Below are positions 33,533-44,318 of a stretch of DNA of 64,000 nt, piece by piece; the first letter of the stretch is position 1; each line of letters begins with the position of its first letter. The position numbers and the translations under genes are program-made. The stretch covers positions 248,001 through 312,000 of the forward strand of contig JAJGOT010000459.1 in NCBI GenBank assembly GCA_022457155.1, given 5' to 3'. Origin of the DNA: Cladopsammia gracilis. Taxonomy: Eukaryota; Cnidaria; Anthozoa; Scleractinia; Dendrophylliidae. A model generated the notes under the pieces. That model was given only the letters and a program-made list of their open reading frames with translations. It searched no databases and had not been told where the DNA came from.

Positions 33533-34179
33533 TAGCTGCCGAAAATTGTAATTTTTAAGGGATATAAGATAATATGCTGCTAGCCCAGACCATATATAAG
33601 AACTAACCCTTTCGATACACTGGAAATACTGGAATCAGTGCATAAACCTAACTACTAAAATCAGTGCTTCAACTCTAGATACTGTAATCCGACCCTAAAT
33701 ATAATTACACTGCAATATATCTAAATACATTACAATAAGGGATACATGAAGTACCATACATTATGATCAGGGATACACCAAGTACCTAGGAAAAAATTGG
33801 ATGACATTTGCCTCTAATTTTTTAAATCGTCTCCAGACCCCCAATTTGACCCTTAAAATCACAGCGAAAACGCCATTTTTTGGAGGGAAAATCAAAATTT
33901 CGCCCTTTTATCAATTACTTTTCGGAAATCCACACTCGGATTCCAGTAATTAGGTTATTATTCTATCTGCAAACGTTAAAATTTAATAACTTAAAAAATA
34001 AGTCCCGTCATTTTTACCGTGAAGTGACCAATGTCACGTAAAGGCTTGTATTGAAAGCTTGTAAGTTGCGCTCTTCCGGTTCATAGCTTTGCCTTTTACA
34101 CTTCCTGTTTTGGTGACTTCCGGCTACAACCCTACTTACTTAACTAATGTTCACGTTAGGTATATATAACAGTCAGAAG
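33533..34179. other. AT-rich spacer
   Basis: No gene or internal repeat recognised. Confidence 0.4.
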
Positions 34180-34502
34180 AATCACTGGCTTCATTGTGGT
34201 ACAGCCTCCATTTACAAAATATTCAATAGTAAACAACGCAGGAACGACGACTGAATGAAAGGAGTAACTCTTCTCCATGTCGGACATCTTCTTATAGATA
34301 TCATAAAACTTTCTTACGCATGCGCATGAGTATAGGGAGTCACTGGCTTCATTGTGGGACAGCCTCCATTTACAAAACATTCAATAGTAAACAACGTGGT
34401 TTGCAGGAACGATGACTGGATGAAAGGAGTAACTCTTCTCCATGTCGGACATCTTCTTATAGATATCATAAAACTTTCTTACGCATGCGCATGAGTATAG
34501 GC
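34180..34502. repeat. Tandem duplication, about 160-bp unit
   Basis: Two copies sharing CACTGGCTTCATTGTGG, GGAGTAACTCTTCTCCATGT and TACGCATGCGCATGAGTATA, starting at 34183 and 34341. The second has a short GTGGTTT insertion. A related end (GCGCATGAGTATAGGCT...AGCCTCTTGTT) recurs at 53410-53450. Confidence 0.85.
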
Positions 34503-34723
34503 TGCAAGCAGCCTCTTGTTTAAAAACTTGAAGCTTGCTGCAATGTGGCAGGAGCGGTAATTCTTGGCTTGCTGATCAGATGAGAGAATAATTGCTCACC
34601 AACACAAATTTGCAAAGCAAAACACACACACACACACACAAAAAAAATACTAGCCAGTCTTTAGCTTTCGTGGTGTGCAAATCGCCTAAAAATACTCTCC
34701 GTGACAAACCGGCAAAATACATA

Positions 34724-34864
34724 GAGTGATTTTCCTCAGACCGTGAAACAGTCTCTAGTAGTTAGTGCATAAAAGTCAAAAAGACACAAAAGAAAACAAT
34801 GTAAATAAGATTTACTAACCTCTTTTAGTGTATTAACTATTTCACGGTCTGAGAAAAATCACTC
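34724..34864. mobile_element. Mariner-like MITE 1 (TA target site)
   Basis: 141 bp from GAGTGATTTTCCTCAGACCG to the inverse CGGTCTGAGAAAAATCACTC, flanked by TA at 34722 and 34865. The empty site is preserved in the paralogous copy near 35926 (GCAAAATACATATTCAACAG). Confidence 0.85.
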
Positions 34865-34866
34865 TA

Positions 34867-35007
34867 GAGTGATTTTACTTCATCTGTGAAACACTATCTA
34901 ACAATTAGTGAGTGATAGTCCAAATTAAACAAAAGGAAATAATGGAATTATAGTCTAATAGTGCGTACTATTCTACTAACTATTTCACAGATGAAGTAAA
35001 ATCACTC
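34867..35007. mobile_element. Mariner-like MITE 2, abutting MITE 1 (TA target site)
   Basis: 141 bp, GAGTGATTTTACTTCATCTG to CAGATGAAGTAAAATCACTC, sharing the TA at 34865-34866 with MITE 1 and flanked by TA at 35008. Same length and same first 10 bp as MITE 1 but a different inner TIR. Confidence 0.85.
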
Positions 35008-35023
35008 TATTCAACAGGTATGA

Positions 35024-35140
35024 CAAATTTATGTATAGCATTGTATTGTATTATATGACCATAACGATAGTTTAACAATACATTCTAGAACGGCACAATA
35101 CAGCACAATGTATTACAGTGCAATGCTATGCATAAATTTG
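35024..35140. mobile_element. Palindromic MITE inside duplicated block copy 1
   Basis: CAAATTTATGTATAGCATTG pairs with CAATGCTATGCATAAATTTG. The paralogous copy at 35940 lacks it (AACAGGTATGCTGAACC). Confidence 0.75.
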
Positions 35141-35449
35141 CCAGAGTATTGGACAAGTATGACAGGTATGCTGAACCAACATTCTTGAGTTCACTTCAAT
35201 GATCCTAGCAAACTGTTCAGTTACGTAAAACATTTCATTTGGTCACGGATGGTAAATACTACTTCAACCCTCCAAGAGTCGAACCGACCGAGTAGTGAAA
35301 TGTAATGTTTATTCATTCACCAATACTGCTTAGTTTTGTAATAACGCCCGGTCGATCGCACTTGCGGGCAACTTTTGAATTGTCCCCGACAATTTTGATA
35401 GAAATTAACGTACAAAATTGTCCGAGACTAACATTTGCAAGACAATACG

Positions 35450-36070
35450 AAAAGTTGATAAAAAAAGCTGAAGCTTACTACAATGTAGCAGGAGCAGTAG
35501 TTCTTGGCTTGCAGATCTCCTTGATAATAATTTCTCACCAGCACACAAAAGAAAACACTTACCAGCCTTTAGCTTACGTGGTGTTAGGGGCGGATCTGGG
35601 ATTTTTTTATGGGAGGTGGCTACGGGTATGCCTAAAGGCGCTGTTACACTAGGCAATGTTTCTTGCAGTTTGTCTGGATTGACGGTGACGAACAGCGGAA
35701 AGGACTGGTACGATTACAAAATAGCAATTTCATTGGCTGAAGTCACAAAACGTTGCGACACAAGTTGCAGTTAACATGTTACACTACGCAACGCTTGAAA
35801 AATTCGTTGCGGCGTGGCGAGAATCGTTGCGAAAAGTAGAACTGAGTTCTACTTCTCGCAACGATTGCGGTATCCACCCCTGGGTGTGCGAATCGCCTAA
35901 AAATACTCTCCGTGACAAACTGGCAAAATACATATTCAACAGGTATGCTGAACCAACATTCTTGACTTCACCTCAGTGATCCTAGCAAACAGTTGCTGTT
36001 AGGTAAAACATTTTAATTGATCACGGATGGAAAATATTACTTCAACCCCCCAAACTGAAATGTTTATTCA
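35450..36070 (+). repeat. Duplicated block, copy 2 (coding-like, interrupted by one MITE)
   Basis: Frame KKAEAYYNVAGAVVLGL... then, across the insert at 35585-35883, YQPLAYV|VCESPKNTLRDKLAKYIF to TFLTSPQ stop at about 35980. Paralogue of 34520-35290, differing by scattered substitutions that mostly keep the frame. Function unknown. Confidence 0.5.
35585..35883. mobile_element. MITE inserted in duplicated block copy 2
   Basis: Begins TAGGGGCGGAT and ends ATCCACCCCTG, with GGTGT on both sides. Copy 1 at about 34674 is uninterrupted here (CGTGGTGTGCAAATC). The interior contains AGTAGAACTGAGTTCTACT and CGTTGCGA words like MITE family C. Confidence 0.7.
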
Positions 36071-36213
36071 TTCACCAATATTTTGCCATGTTCATTTTTC
36101 TAATTAGTGAACTTTAGTTATCGTGTGAATTTCGATTTTGGACATTCTTGGTGAAGTTGTATCATGAATCCATTGACGTCGATTAACGTGAGAGATCCCA
36201 TACGAATAATTAA

Positions 36214-36332
36214 CTATTATAGCGCGAAAGCGCGCGTGATATCGCTTACATGTAATTCTTAGTCGACGATGCCGTTGTAGGCCGAGTCGGCTAAAATTAG
36301 GCGATATCACGCAAGCTTGAGCCCTATTATAG
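36214..36332. mobile_element. MITE with CTATTATAG ends
   Basis: CTATTATAGCGCG...GCGTGATATCGC pairs imperfectly with GCGATATCACGC...CCCTATTATAG. Confidence 0.6.
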
Positions 36333-36639
36333 TTTTGTAATTCAACACATTGATAACAGTTTGAAGAAAAAATATCGAGGCCGGCCCGTCATTTTTGCAT
36401 TCACTTATCAAAATGCGAAATTTACCTCTATCGTTGGATATACGTCATGTTGACATAGCGTATATCAATAACTTTTTTTACCATACTTGGGCAGTGTATC
36501 AATGTGTTGAATTATAATGCCTTATATCGGCCATTTCTATAGTAAAAACGTTTACAAAAAACTAAGGAATTAAAAATTATAATCAATGTACGTTGGTCAA
36601 AAACATGTTTCACCCGGTTGATCTGGCCAAGGCGTTTCA

Positions 36640-37225
36640 TACTTGCAGAGACGGTGGTACAGTTATGTGCTCGTTGTATGTAGAGTTAGAGTCTAATATT
36701 ACATCGAGGTCTTTGTCTACTTTGACTGGTGCAAGTTCCTTTCCTAATAAACTAAGATGAAAGTTTTCTACTTTAGTAGCCATCTGGCGACTACCGAATA
36801 TTATAAGCTTTGTCTTGTCCGGATTAAGGAGTAATTAATTATCAAAACACCAATTTCGAATTTTGAAGGTCTTTGTTCATCTTGTCCGTTGCGTTTGATT
36901 GGTCCTGAAGGCGGAATAACATCAGAAGTTTAGTGTCGTCCACATAGCACTGGGGTGCACAGTGTTCTGGCACCAAAGGAAGGTCGTTAATCTAAATATG
37001 AAACAATTATAGATGGCCAAGAATGCTTCCTTGTGGTACCCCACTGGCCACTGGCAGACGGTTTGATAAAGTTGTGTTAATGCGAACGACTTGATATCGA
37101 GAAGATAAATAACTATGAAACCAGTGTATCACAGATGGAGAGGCGCCAACATCCAGTTTTTCCAGGAGGATTTGGTGATTTATGCTATCGAATGCTTAAC
37201 TCATGTCGAGTAGGACAACTGCGAG
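36640..37225 (-). pseudogene. Degenerate LINE reverse transcriptase fragment
   Basis: Minus-strand frames with stops and shifts read AFDSINHQILLEKL, VASGVPQGSILG, INDLPLVPEH, CYVDDTKLL and LNPDKTKLIIFGSRQ, which are successive RT motifs of a CR1/jockey-type non-LTR element. The Lys before AFDS is replaced by a stop. The piece is truncated at both ends. Confidence 0.85.
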
Positions 37226-38375
37226 AGCATCTCTCTTTATTTCTATTCCAAGCGAGAGACTACAACTTGGACAAAACTGGTTGAGGCAAACGCAAAATGG
37301 GCACATTTTCCCACAACTTGCTCAATAAAAACACAGATAGTATCTCCGAAATACATTCCTCCCCCTCCCTTCTCTCAATGGTGTCTTGCAAGGTCTTGCT
37401 TGGTTCTCTTTCGTGGCCAAACCAACATTTATAAGGGGGAGGGGGAAGGATTTTCGAAGTAAGAATTATCACAGTCAAATTTAAAAATCACTTAGAACTG
37501 TCTCCGCAACAGTTTCGTCCAAGATTATAGCTTCTCTTTGACTACCACCGTACCACATCGACTTTACATTAAGTTACATTAAGTTAAAGGCACGCGAGGC
37601 CCATCTTATAGATAAAGCGATGACACTTCATCCTCATGGTATAAATAGACGTGATGAACTTAATTAGTGACATTTAGCTTATTTGTTACCAATCACTTTC
37701 TGTTATTCTGTTGTATGTCCTATTTCAAATGATTTATATGTAACGGTCATTTTATTTCTGTAGTCATTTTTGAGCTATTTTGAAAAAAATAGCTCATTAG
37801 CAGGCGCAAAGGTTGGTTTGTGATGTTTGTTTGTTAGTATGTATGTATGTATGTGTGTATGTCTTGGGTTATGTCACACCAATCAGATTGTCTCTAGTAT
37901 GTACACCGTGTACTATGTCAGCCAATCAAATTCTCGCTTCTAAAATGGTATTACTGAAGGTCAAAGAAGGGCACTTGGCATGAATTGAATTGAAAATCAG
38001 CCATCTTGGATGTTCGCGATTGTTACCTCAAACACTAAAAGTGAAGTTTTGAAGATTTGTTGGTTGGGAATTGTGCAGTAATCCCGACTGGCTTGCTAAC
38101 ATGGCAATAGGCAAGGGCATTTATTCGGAAATACTGCCTAAAATGTGCTCTATGCATGAATTGTACAATTACAGTTAATGGTCTGCGAGGGATGAGACGT
38201 CCAAAAAATGTGAACTGCGGTTACGTTTATAGGTGAGCTTGTACTGAAATAAGAAAGTATAGCTTTATTGCAAAAACGGCAAGCGGATTTCGAATAATGT
38301 GATGCGGAGCATGAATTGTATGTTTCAAACCCCGGTTTCAGGCGATTACTAATTGAAATTGTATCTTTTTTGTCA
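37226..38375. other. Spacer with an ATGT microsatellite
   Basis: (ATGT)n at about 37838-37862 and a self-complementary GAGCTATTTTGAAAAAAATAGCTC at 37770-37793. No gene seen. Confidence 0.5.
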
Positions 38376-38669
38376 GTCACGTTGTCTGCCCGTGAAAATG
38401 TTGAACTTTGTCCTTATAGAAACTTGTCCGGGATGTATGGAGTTCAACAGAGAAAACTTAATGCAATTAATATACAATTTAAAGTATTTAAAACATTTAT
38501 CTTTCTGTGAATTAATGTGAGCAGATGTGTAGGAACTTATTAATTGTATGCCCCAAGCGATTACTACAAGCGAGTAGCCATTGTATTTTGTATGAGCAGT
38601 CACGTTGTGTGCACGTGCAAATGTTGAACTTTGTTCTTATAGAAACTGGTACGTGATGGAATTCAACAT
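38376..38669. repeat. Tandem duplication, about 225-bp spacing
   Basis: CAGTCACGTTGT...AAATGTTGAACTTTGT...CTTATAGAAACT occurs at 38376 and again at 38600 with a dozen differences. Confidence 0.75.
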
Positions 38670-38715
38670 GTTTTCGAGAAAACGTTAATTCTTATGGTGC
38701 GTTAAAAAACGCCTG

Positions 38716-39255
38716 TTCAAAAAACTATTAGTTGCAAAATTCATTTTGGATGCGCTAAGTTTCTGATTTAAGACTTTTCTGGTCGACATTACAGGAAAAG
38801 ATGTTTGGTTCCAAATGTTAACCTCAAGGTTGTGGTTTTGAGTTGAAAACAATTTAATCTAATTAGTTTCTGTTTCTATTTGCACGACTTTTTTTGTGGA
38901 GAATAAAAACAGTTGTTTGAATACTATTAGTTGCAATTTACAAGGAGACTACCAATATTCATTTTACATGCGTTTAGTTTCTGTTAAAGACTTTTCTGGT
39001 TGACATTACAGAAACAGGTGATTCAAAGAATTTTTGTCACTAATTTAATTAGCTTGTGGTTTGGAGTTAAAAACAACTTAATTTAATTAGTTTGCGTCTT
39101 CCAGGCCAAAGGGAACCATTTCCACGTTTCTTTTGTGAATAATAAAAGCAACTTTTTAAAAAAAGACTAGAATTTTCAGAAAATAATAATCCTTCAATTT
39201 GGATGCATCAAATTTCTGTGCAGGACTTTTCTGGTTGATTACAGAGACAAGTTGC
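38716..39255. repeat. Tandem repeat, three units of about 200-220 bp
   Basis: Units marked by ACTATTAGTTGCAA / ATTCATTTT..GATGCG / GACTTTTCTGGTTGACATTACAG at about 38726, 38929 and 39160, with GTTGTGGTTTTGAGTT-like middles. The third unit is partial. Confidence 0.75.
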
Positions 39256-39414
39256 TCATTTCACTGGGGCCGTTGTTTTGTCATAAAATAACTCCGAAGA
39301 TCCCGTTAAAAAGCTAGCCAAAACTTCCCACTTATTTTCATACCCTAACCCTTTATGCTAGAATACAAAAGCAAACTTTGCATTTTTCCACCTAAATAGA
39401 GTTTTGGTCCCAGA

Positions 39415-39651
39415 GGGCCCGTTTCTCGAAAGTCCCGACAACTTTTCGGGCCCGCAACTCATATTCAAATCAGAATCTATAAAATGGTGATGCATTTTTA
39501 GCCCTCAAACCAACTCGACTTGTTTTGTCAATTTAGAATTTTATTGCTTAGCTTTCAAAATCAACAAAATTGTAATCTTTAATGAATACATTGCGCACAT
39601 AAGATAGCTTTCCGGGCCCGAAACGTTATCGGGACGTTCGAGAAAAGGGAC
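39415..39651. mobile_element. MITE with GGGCCCGTTTCTCGAA ends
   Basis: GGGCCCGTTTCTCGAAAGTCC at the left matches the inverse of GGGACGTTCGAGAAAAGGGAC at the right. TTCGGGCCCG/CGGGCCCGAA also pair inside. Confidence 0.75.
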
Positions 39652-39959
39652 GCAGTTCGTGATCTTGGTATTTTTTGTGGGGTAGGGGGCAGGCCGGAGG
39701 ATTTGAAAAACGTATATCTGCAGGCGGTTATTTGTGCTAGTTTTCTTCCACTGTTTTGTTGCTTTCACCATTTCATATCATTTAAGGAATTTTCAAAAAA
39801 GCTCATGCACGCAATGCGTGCCTATGTTTGTTTTCTAGCCCCCGTAGAAGGTTTGTTTTGCAAACCGAAATATCGGGCAAATATATTCAACTGTTTATTG
39901 TTTTTTTTTTTCACTTCTGTCTCTATCTTTTCTTCTTGCCGTAAGGATCAGTTTGCCGT

Positions 39960-40350
39960 TTTTACCATTACTATTTCAATTCTCGTTTGTTTGTCTTGCT
40001 CGTGTCAGCCGAGTTATTACTATGACTTGTCACTTTCGATTCTCGCTGATAACCATATTTTTTACGGACTGAATCTGGCTGGTCACTCGCCGAGAATTTT
40101 CGTACGGCTTGCCTTCGGACGAGTTAAATATAACGTTTCCGAAAAACGTGCCTAAATGGGCGTAAACTGTGCCTAAGCTGTGCCTAAGCATTCTGTAAAA
40201 CGTGCCGAACCTGTGCCTGGTCTGTCCCTTTTGTTTTTTTTCTCGTGTGCTTTTGCGTGAAATCCGTGCCTTTCACAGAACGTGAATTGGTGCATAAGCA
40301 CGGTATTACGCTCGTGTACACAAGTTGCGTGCGCCAGGCCCAATGCTGTA
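39960..40350 (+). repeat. Direct repeat R, copy 1
   Basis: About 390 bp including CTCGTGTCAGCCGA, TTTTACGGACTGAATCTGG, AACGTGCCTAAATGGGCG and GGTGCATAAGCACGG. Copy 2 is at 43325-43770. The two flank a 3-kb region holding the 36-bp minisatellite. Confidence 0.85.
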
Positions 40351-41356
40351 GGGTTCTGGCTGCATTAATATTGGGCCAACGATGTAAGGCTCTGGCTACA
40401 TTAATATTGGGCCAATGATGTAGGGCTCTGGCTACCTGAATATTGGGCCAATGAAGCTGGACTCTGGCTACATTAATATTGGACCAATGATGTAGGGCTC
40501 TGGCTGCATTAATATTGGGCCAATGAAGTTGCGCTCTAGCTATATTAATATTGGGCCAATGATGTAGGGCTCTGGCTACATTAATATTGGACCAATGATG
40601 TAGGGCTCTGGCTGCATTAATATTGGGCCAATAAAGTTGCGCTCTAGCTATATTAATATTGGGCCAATGATGTAGGGCTCTGGCTGCATTAATATTGGGC
40701 CAATGAAGTTGCGCTCTAGCTATATTAATATTGGGCCAATGATGTAGGGCTCTGGCTACAGTAATATTGGGCCAATAATGTAGGCCTCTCGCTGCATGAT
40801 ATTGGGCCAATGAAGTTGTGCTCTTGCTATATTGATATTGGGCCAATGATGTTGGGCTCTGGCTACATTAATATTGGGTCAATGAAGTTGGGCTCTGGCT
40901 ATATTAATATTGGGCCAATGATGTAGGGCTCTGGCTACATTAATATTGGGCCAATGAAGTTGCGCTCTGGCTATATTAATATTGGGCCAATGATGTAGGG
41001 CTCTGGCTGCATTAATATTGGTCCAATGATGTAGGGCTCTGGCTACATTAATATTAGGCCAATGAAGTTGCGCTCTAGCTGCATTAATATTGGGTCAATG
41101 ATGTTGGGCTCTGGCTTCATTAATATTGGGCCAATGATGTAGGCCTATCGCTGCATTGATATTGGGCCAATGAAGTTGGGCTCTGGCTATATTAATATTA
41201 GGCCAATGATGTAGGGCTCTGGCTACATTAATATTGGGCCAATGAAGTTGGGCTTCGGCCACATTAATATTGGGCCAATGATGTAGGCCTCTCGCTGCAT
41301 TAATATTGGGTCAATGAAGTTGGGCTCCGAATACAATATTGGGCCAAGGGCCTGGC
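40344..41356. repeat. 36-bp minisatellite, about 28 copies
   Basis: Unit of 36 bp centred on TTAATATTGGGCCAATGA with alternating TGTAGGGCTCTGG and AGTTGCGCTCTAG variants in a partly higher-order order. Because 36 is a multiple of 3, the minus strand stays open for 220 codons (40184-40846), reading as a 12-residue repeat (HHWPNINAARAL). No start context, domain or splice evidence supports translation. Confidence 0.95.
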
Positions 41357-43324
41357 GCACGCTACTGGTGTACATGGCTAAAATTAACACTTAATTTAGC
41401 TCTTCTGAAATTATTAAAATTCAGTTTAGGTTGAGATTTGGTAAAAAAAAATAAAGTTCATTAATGTCTTCTCTGTGAACAATTTTAGTTTTGCATATAG
41501 GGTTGAATAAAACAGAAAATTTTACAATAGTCACCAAAAATGAGGCCATTTTGGACACTTCGCGTAACATTTACAGTCTAACCTGGCACAATTCATAATT
41601 TCTCCGCTTTGATGATATGTAGGCATTTTTTTCTTTTGCAATTAAAGTTAATAGCTAATGAGCATTATGTATTTTAAGAATGACTTTAAATGATCGAAAA
41701 ATAACAAATTTATAGCAATTTGCAGCAAGGTAACCTAATATTACTTACCTACAAAAACAGCCTGGTCGAAAATTTTCAAAATCGATTTGGTTTTAGCTCC
41801 GTTTCTTATGTTAAAAAACAAAAAGACTTTTGAAGTGCTCATAAGTTCAGCTTATTTTCTGGGGTAACAATTTTCAATTTGGACAACTGATCCATTCTCA
41901 AACTACAATCCAATTTTCACGGTTAGACAGCGTTTAGTTTACATAAAAATACGTTTCGTTGTACGTAGGATCGAATTACGGATTCTACAGTGTGCCTTGG
42001 CACGACAAGTTGTGCATAAAGTGTGCCCAAGTTGTGCATGAAGTGTGCATGTCTAGCTTTTTTTTCATGCCTAAGCTCTGCCTAAGCTGTGCCTTAATTC
42101 GGGCCTAAATTGTGCCTTTGAACGGCGTTATGTCAATATTCCCGGGAAACATTATTTTCATCTTGCTCGTGTCACAACGCTTTTTGGTCACACATTGTTA
42201 TGACGATAAATTGCAAGATTGTTCTCATGCAACGAATTATTTTTTCTCCAAGTGAAAGCGACGGCGGGAAATCAGTAATCGTGTTTACTTGTATTCTTCC
42301 CGCACTGCCGCTTTCCCAGCTGTTTGGAGATGTAGAATAGTACTTGTATTTAATACAGATGTAGTTTCTGACCATTCGGTCATCGGCTTTGGATAAATAC
42401 TGCCAAACATTCAAAAAGTTGTTCGAACAAATTGACGTTTTGGAGTTTTATCATTCGATTTGGATTTATAAAACGGAATGGGTCATTTTATTCATCGGAT
42501 GAGCTGTCTGGTGTTTTCACAAGTTGATCAAATTTCAGCAATAAATTAGCATAACCTGATGTCAAAACTGTGCAGATCACATTTCAGCGCGGAGAGATTT
42601 GCGTGTTTATTGACAAAAGGATCTGTCTCCAAAAAGAATCAGTGCACCAGTTGAGTAACAATGATTACAAAGCGGAAAACAACGCTAATTGCGAATTGTT
42701 AATACAGAAAGATAGATTTATATCACGTTTTCTTCAAATATTTAAGTTCACGACGCGTTTTATACCAAACAATCTTTGTTTAAGCGAACTAGCGCTGCAA
42801 CACTTTGTATTTTCGTTTCAGCGAAATTTCTAAAAATTCGCTTCTGTTTTTTGATTTGCTTTGCGAATTTTCGTGTGCGAGTTATCATGAGAACGATGCG
42901 AAAGTACTCTCGAAATGTCGGCGATATTTTGTCGAATATTCACGAGAACAAAGAACGAAGATGTCAAATCAAACTACAGAGAAGGTAAGCCTTAAAACTG
43001 CTGTTTAAATGTTTTGTTCAAACGACTTTTGTAAAGTATTGAACTCTGTGGACCGAACGAATAATTTGAACGACTTTCCTAACGCTTTCAACGCGTCAAC
43101 GGCCTGGAAAAAAGTTTTGTACGCTTTTTTTTATAAACGCTTCAAACGGCATGGATGAAAATTCGAACGGTTTTTCCAACGCTTCTAATGCTTTCCTAAA
43201 CCATTTTAACGCAGTTTCCGAACTGCGATCAAACGCTTTTAGGCCGTTTAACAGATAACTGTTTAGTGTACGTTTTCCCGTGGAAGGTCACATTTATCAT
43301 GTTTTATTATTATTATGTCTTGCT
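41357..43324. other. Spacer inside the R-repeat pair
   Basis: GTGCCTAAG/TTGTGCATGAAGTGTGC words at 41990-42125 echo repeat R. AACGCTTTC-rich stretch at 43060-43240. ATGTCAAATCAAACTACAGAG followed by AAGGTAAGC at 42961-42988 could be a first exon, but nothing downstream supports it. Confidence 0.4.
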
Positions 43325-43770
43325 GTTCTTGCTCAATTCTCGTTTGCTTGTCTTGCTCGTGTCAGCCGAATTATTTTTATGACTTGTCACTTTCGATTCT
43401 CGCTGATAACCATATTTTTTACGGACTGAATCTGGTTGGTCACTCGCCGAGAATTTTCGTACGGCTTACCTTCGGTAGCCTGTGACAGCCGCTTCCTCCC
43501 CTCAGAAAAAAAATCGGGGAGAGAAGCGGCTGTCACAGGCTAACCTTCGGACGAGTTAAAAATAACGTTTCCGAAAAACGTGCCTAAATGGGCGTAAACT
43601 GTGCCTAAGCATTCTGTAAAACGTGCCGAACCTGTGCCTAACTTGTGCCTTTTATGTTTTTTTTTTCTCGTGTGCTTTTGCGTGAAATCCGTGACTTTCA
43701 CAGAACGTGAATTGGTGCATAAGCACGGTGTTACGCTCGTGTACACCAGTAGCGTGCGCCAGTCCAGTAC
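43325..43770 (+). repeat. Direct repeat R, copy 2
   Basis: About 95 percent like 39960-40350 apart from a 67-bp MITE and its 8-bp target duplication at 43476-43550. Confidence 0.85.
43476..43542. mobile_element. 67-bp hAT-like MITE with empty-site proof
   Basis: TAGCCTGTGACAGCCGCTTC...GAAGCGGCTGTCACAGGCTA, flanked by exact ACCTTCGG at 43468-43475 and 43543-43550. Repeat R copy 1 has the unoccupied site (GCCTTCGG once). Confidence 0.9.
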
Positions 43771-44318
43771 AATCAAATTTCAACAAAGTTACATGAAGGT
43801 GTTCATTAAGATATATTTCAATATGTTAAATCTTGATATACGATTACGTGTAAGCTACCCAAAGAAACCAATTAAAGACAATCTCAGAGAGAATGCATAA
43901 AAATCCTATCTCCGACTCCAAATAATGATTGTTTTAGAAGGTAAATCTAATAATTCTTTATACTAATTTTGTTCTCTAAGTCTCTGTAATTTAATAAAAA
44001 CGTATAAAAATTCTGATAAATAAAACCTAAATGCCGTCGAAAACCTAAAATACAACACACATAATGGTCTGATACATGGGAAATTCTATAAAAAAATTAA
44101 AGACATTAAATAGGACATTAAATTCATCGTTTGTACTTTCACGAAAATAGCACTACAATACTGTATAGCATTTTTAAAACAAATTCTCACGTAATATTTA
44201 CTTATCTTGATTGGATTCTAAATAAATAATCACATGTAATAAACTGTAACATTAATGTTTACCTTAGCCTAACATGTAACATTTCCATGAGATTGTATTT
44301 GTCATACATATAAATTCA

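Larger units (their letters stand above)
34520..35290 (+). repeat. Duplicated block, copy 1 (coding-like, interrupted by three MITEs)
   Basis: Paralogous to 35450-36070. Ignoring insertions, both copies read in one frame through GCAATGTxGCAGGAGCxGTA... to a shared C-terminal stretch (VCKSPKNTLRDKPAKYIFNR here) ending TFLSSLQ and a stop. I do not recognise the protein. The parallel frame suggests an exon or element ORF that was duplicated. Copy 1 carries two adjacent TA-flanked MITEs and a palindromic insert at 35024. Confidence 0.5.

Noticed and set aside
40184..40846. 220-aa minus-strand ORF with 12-residue repeats
   Set aside because: It is a by-product of a 36-bp minisatellite. It starts and ends inside repeat DNA and has no start context or splice support.
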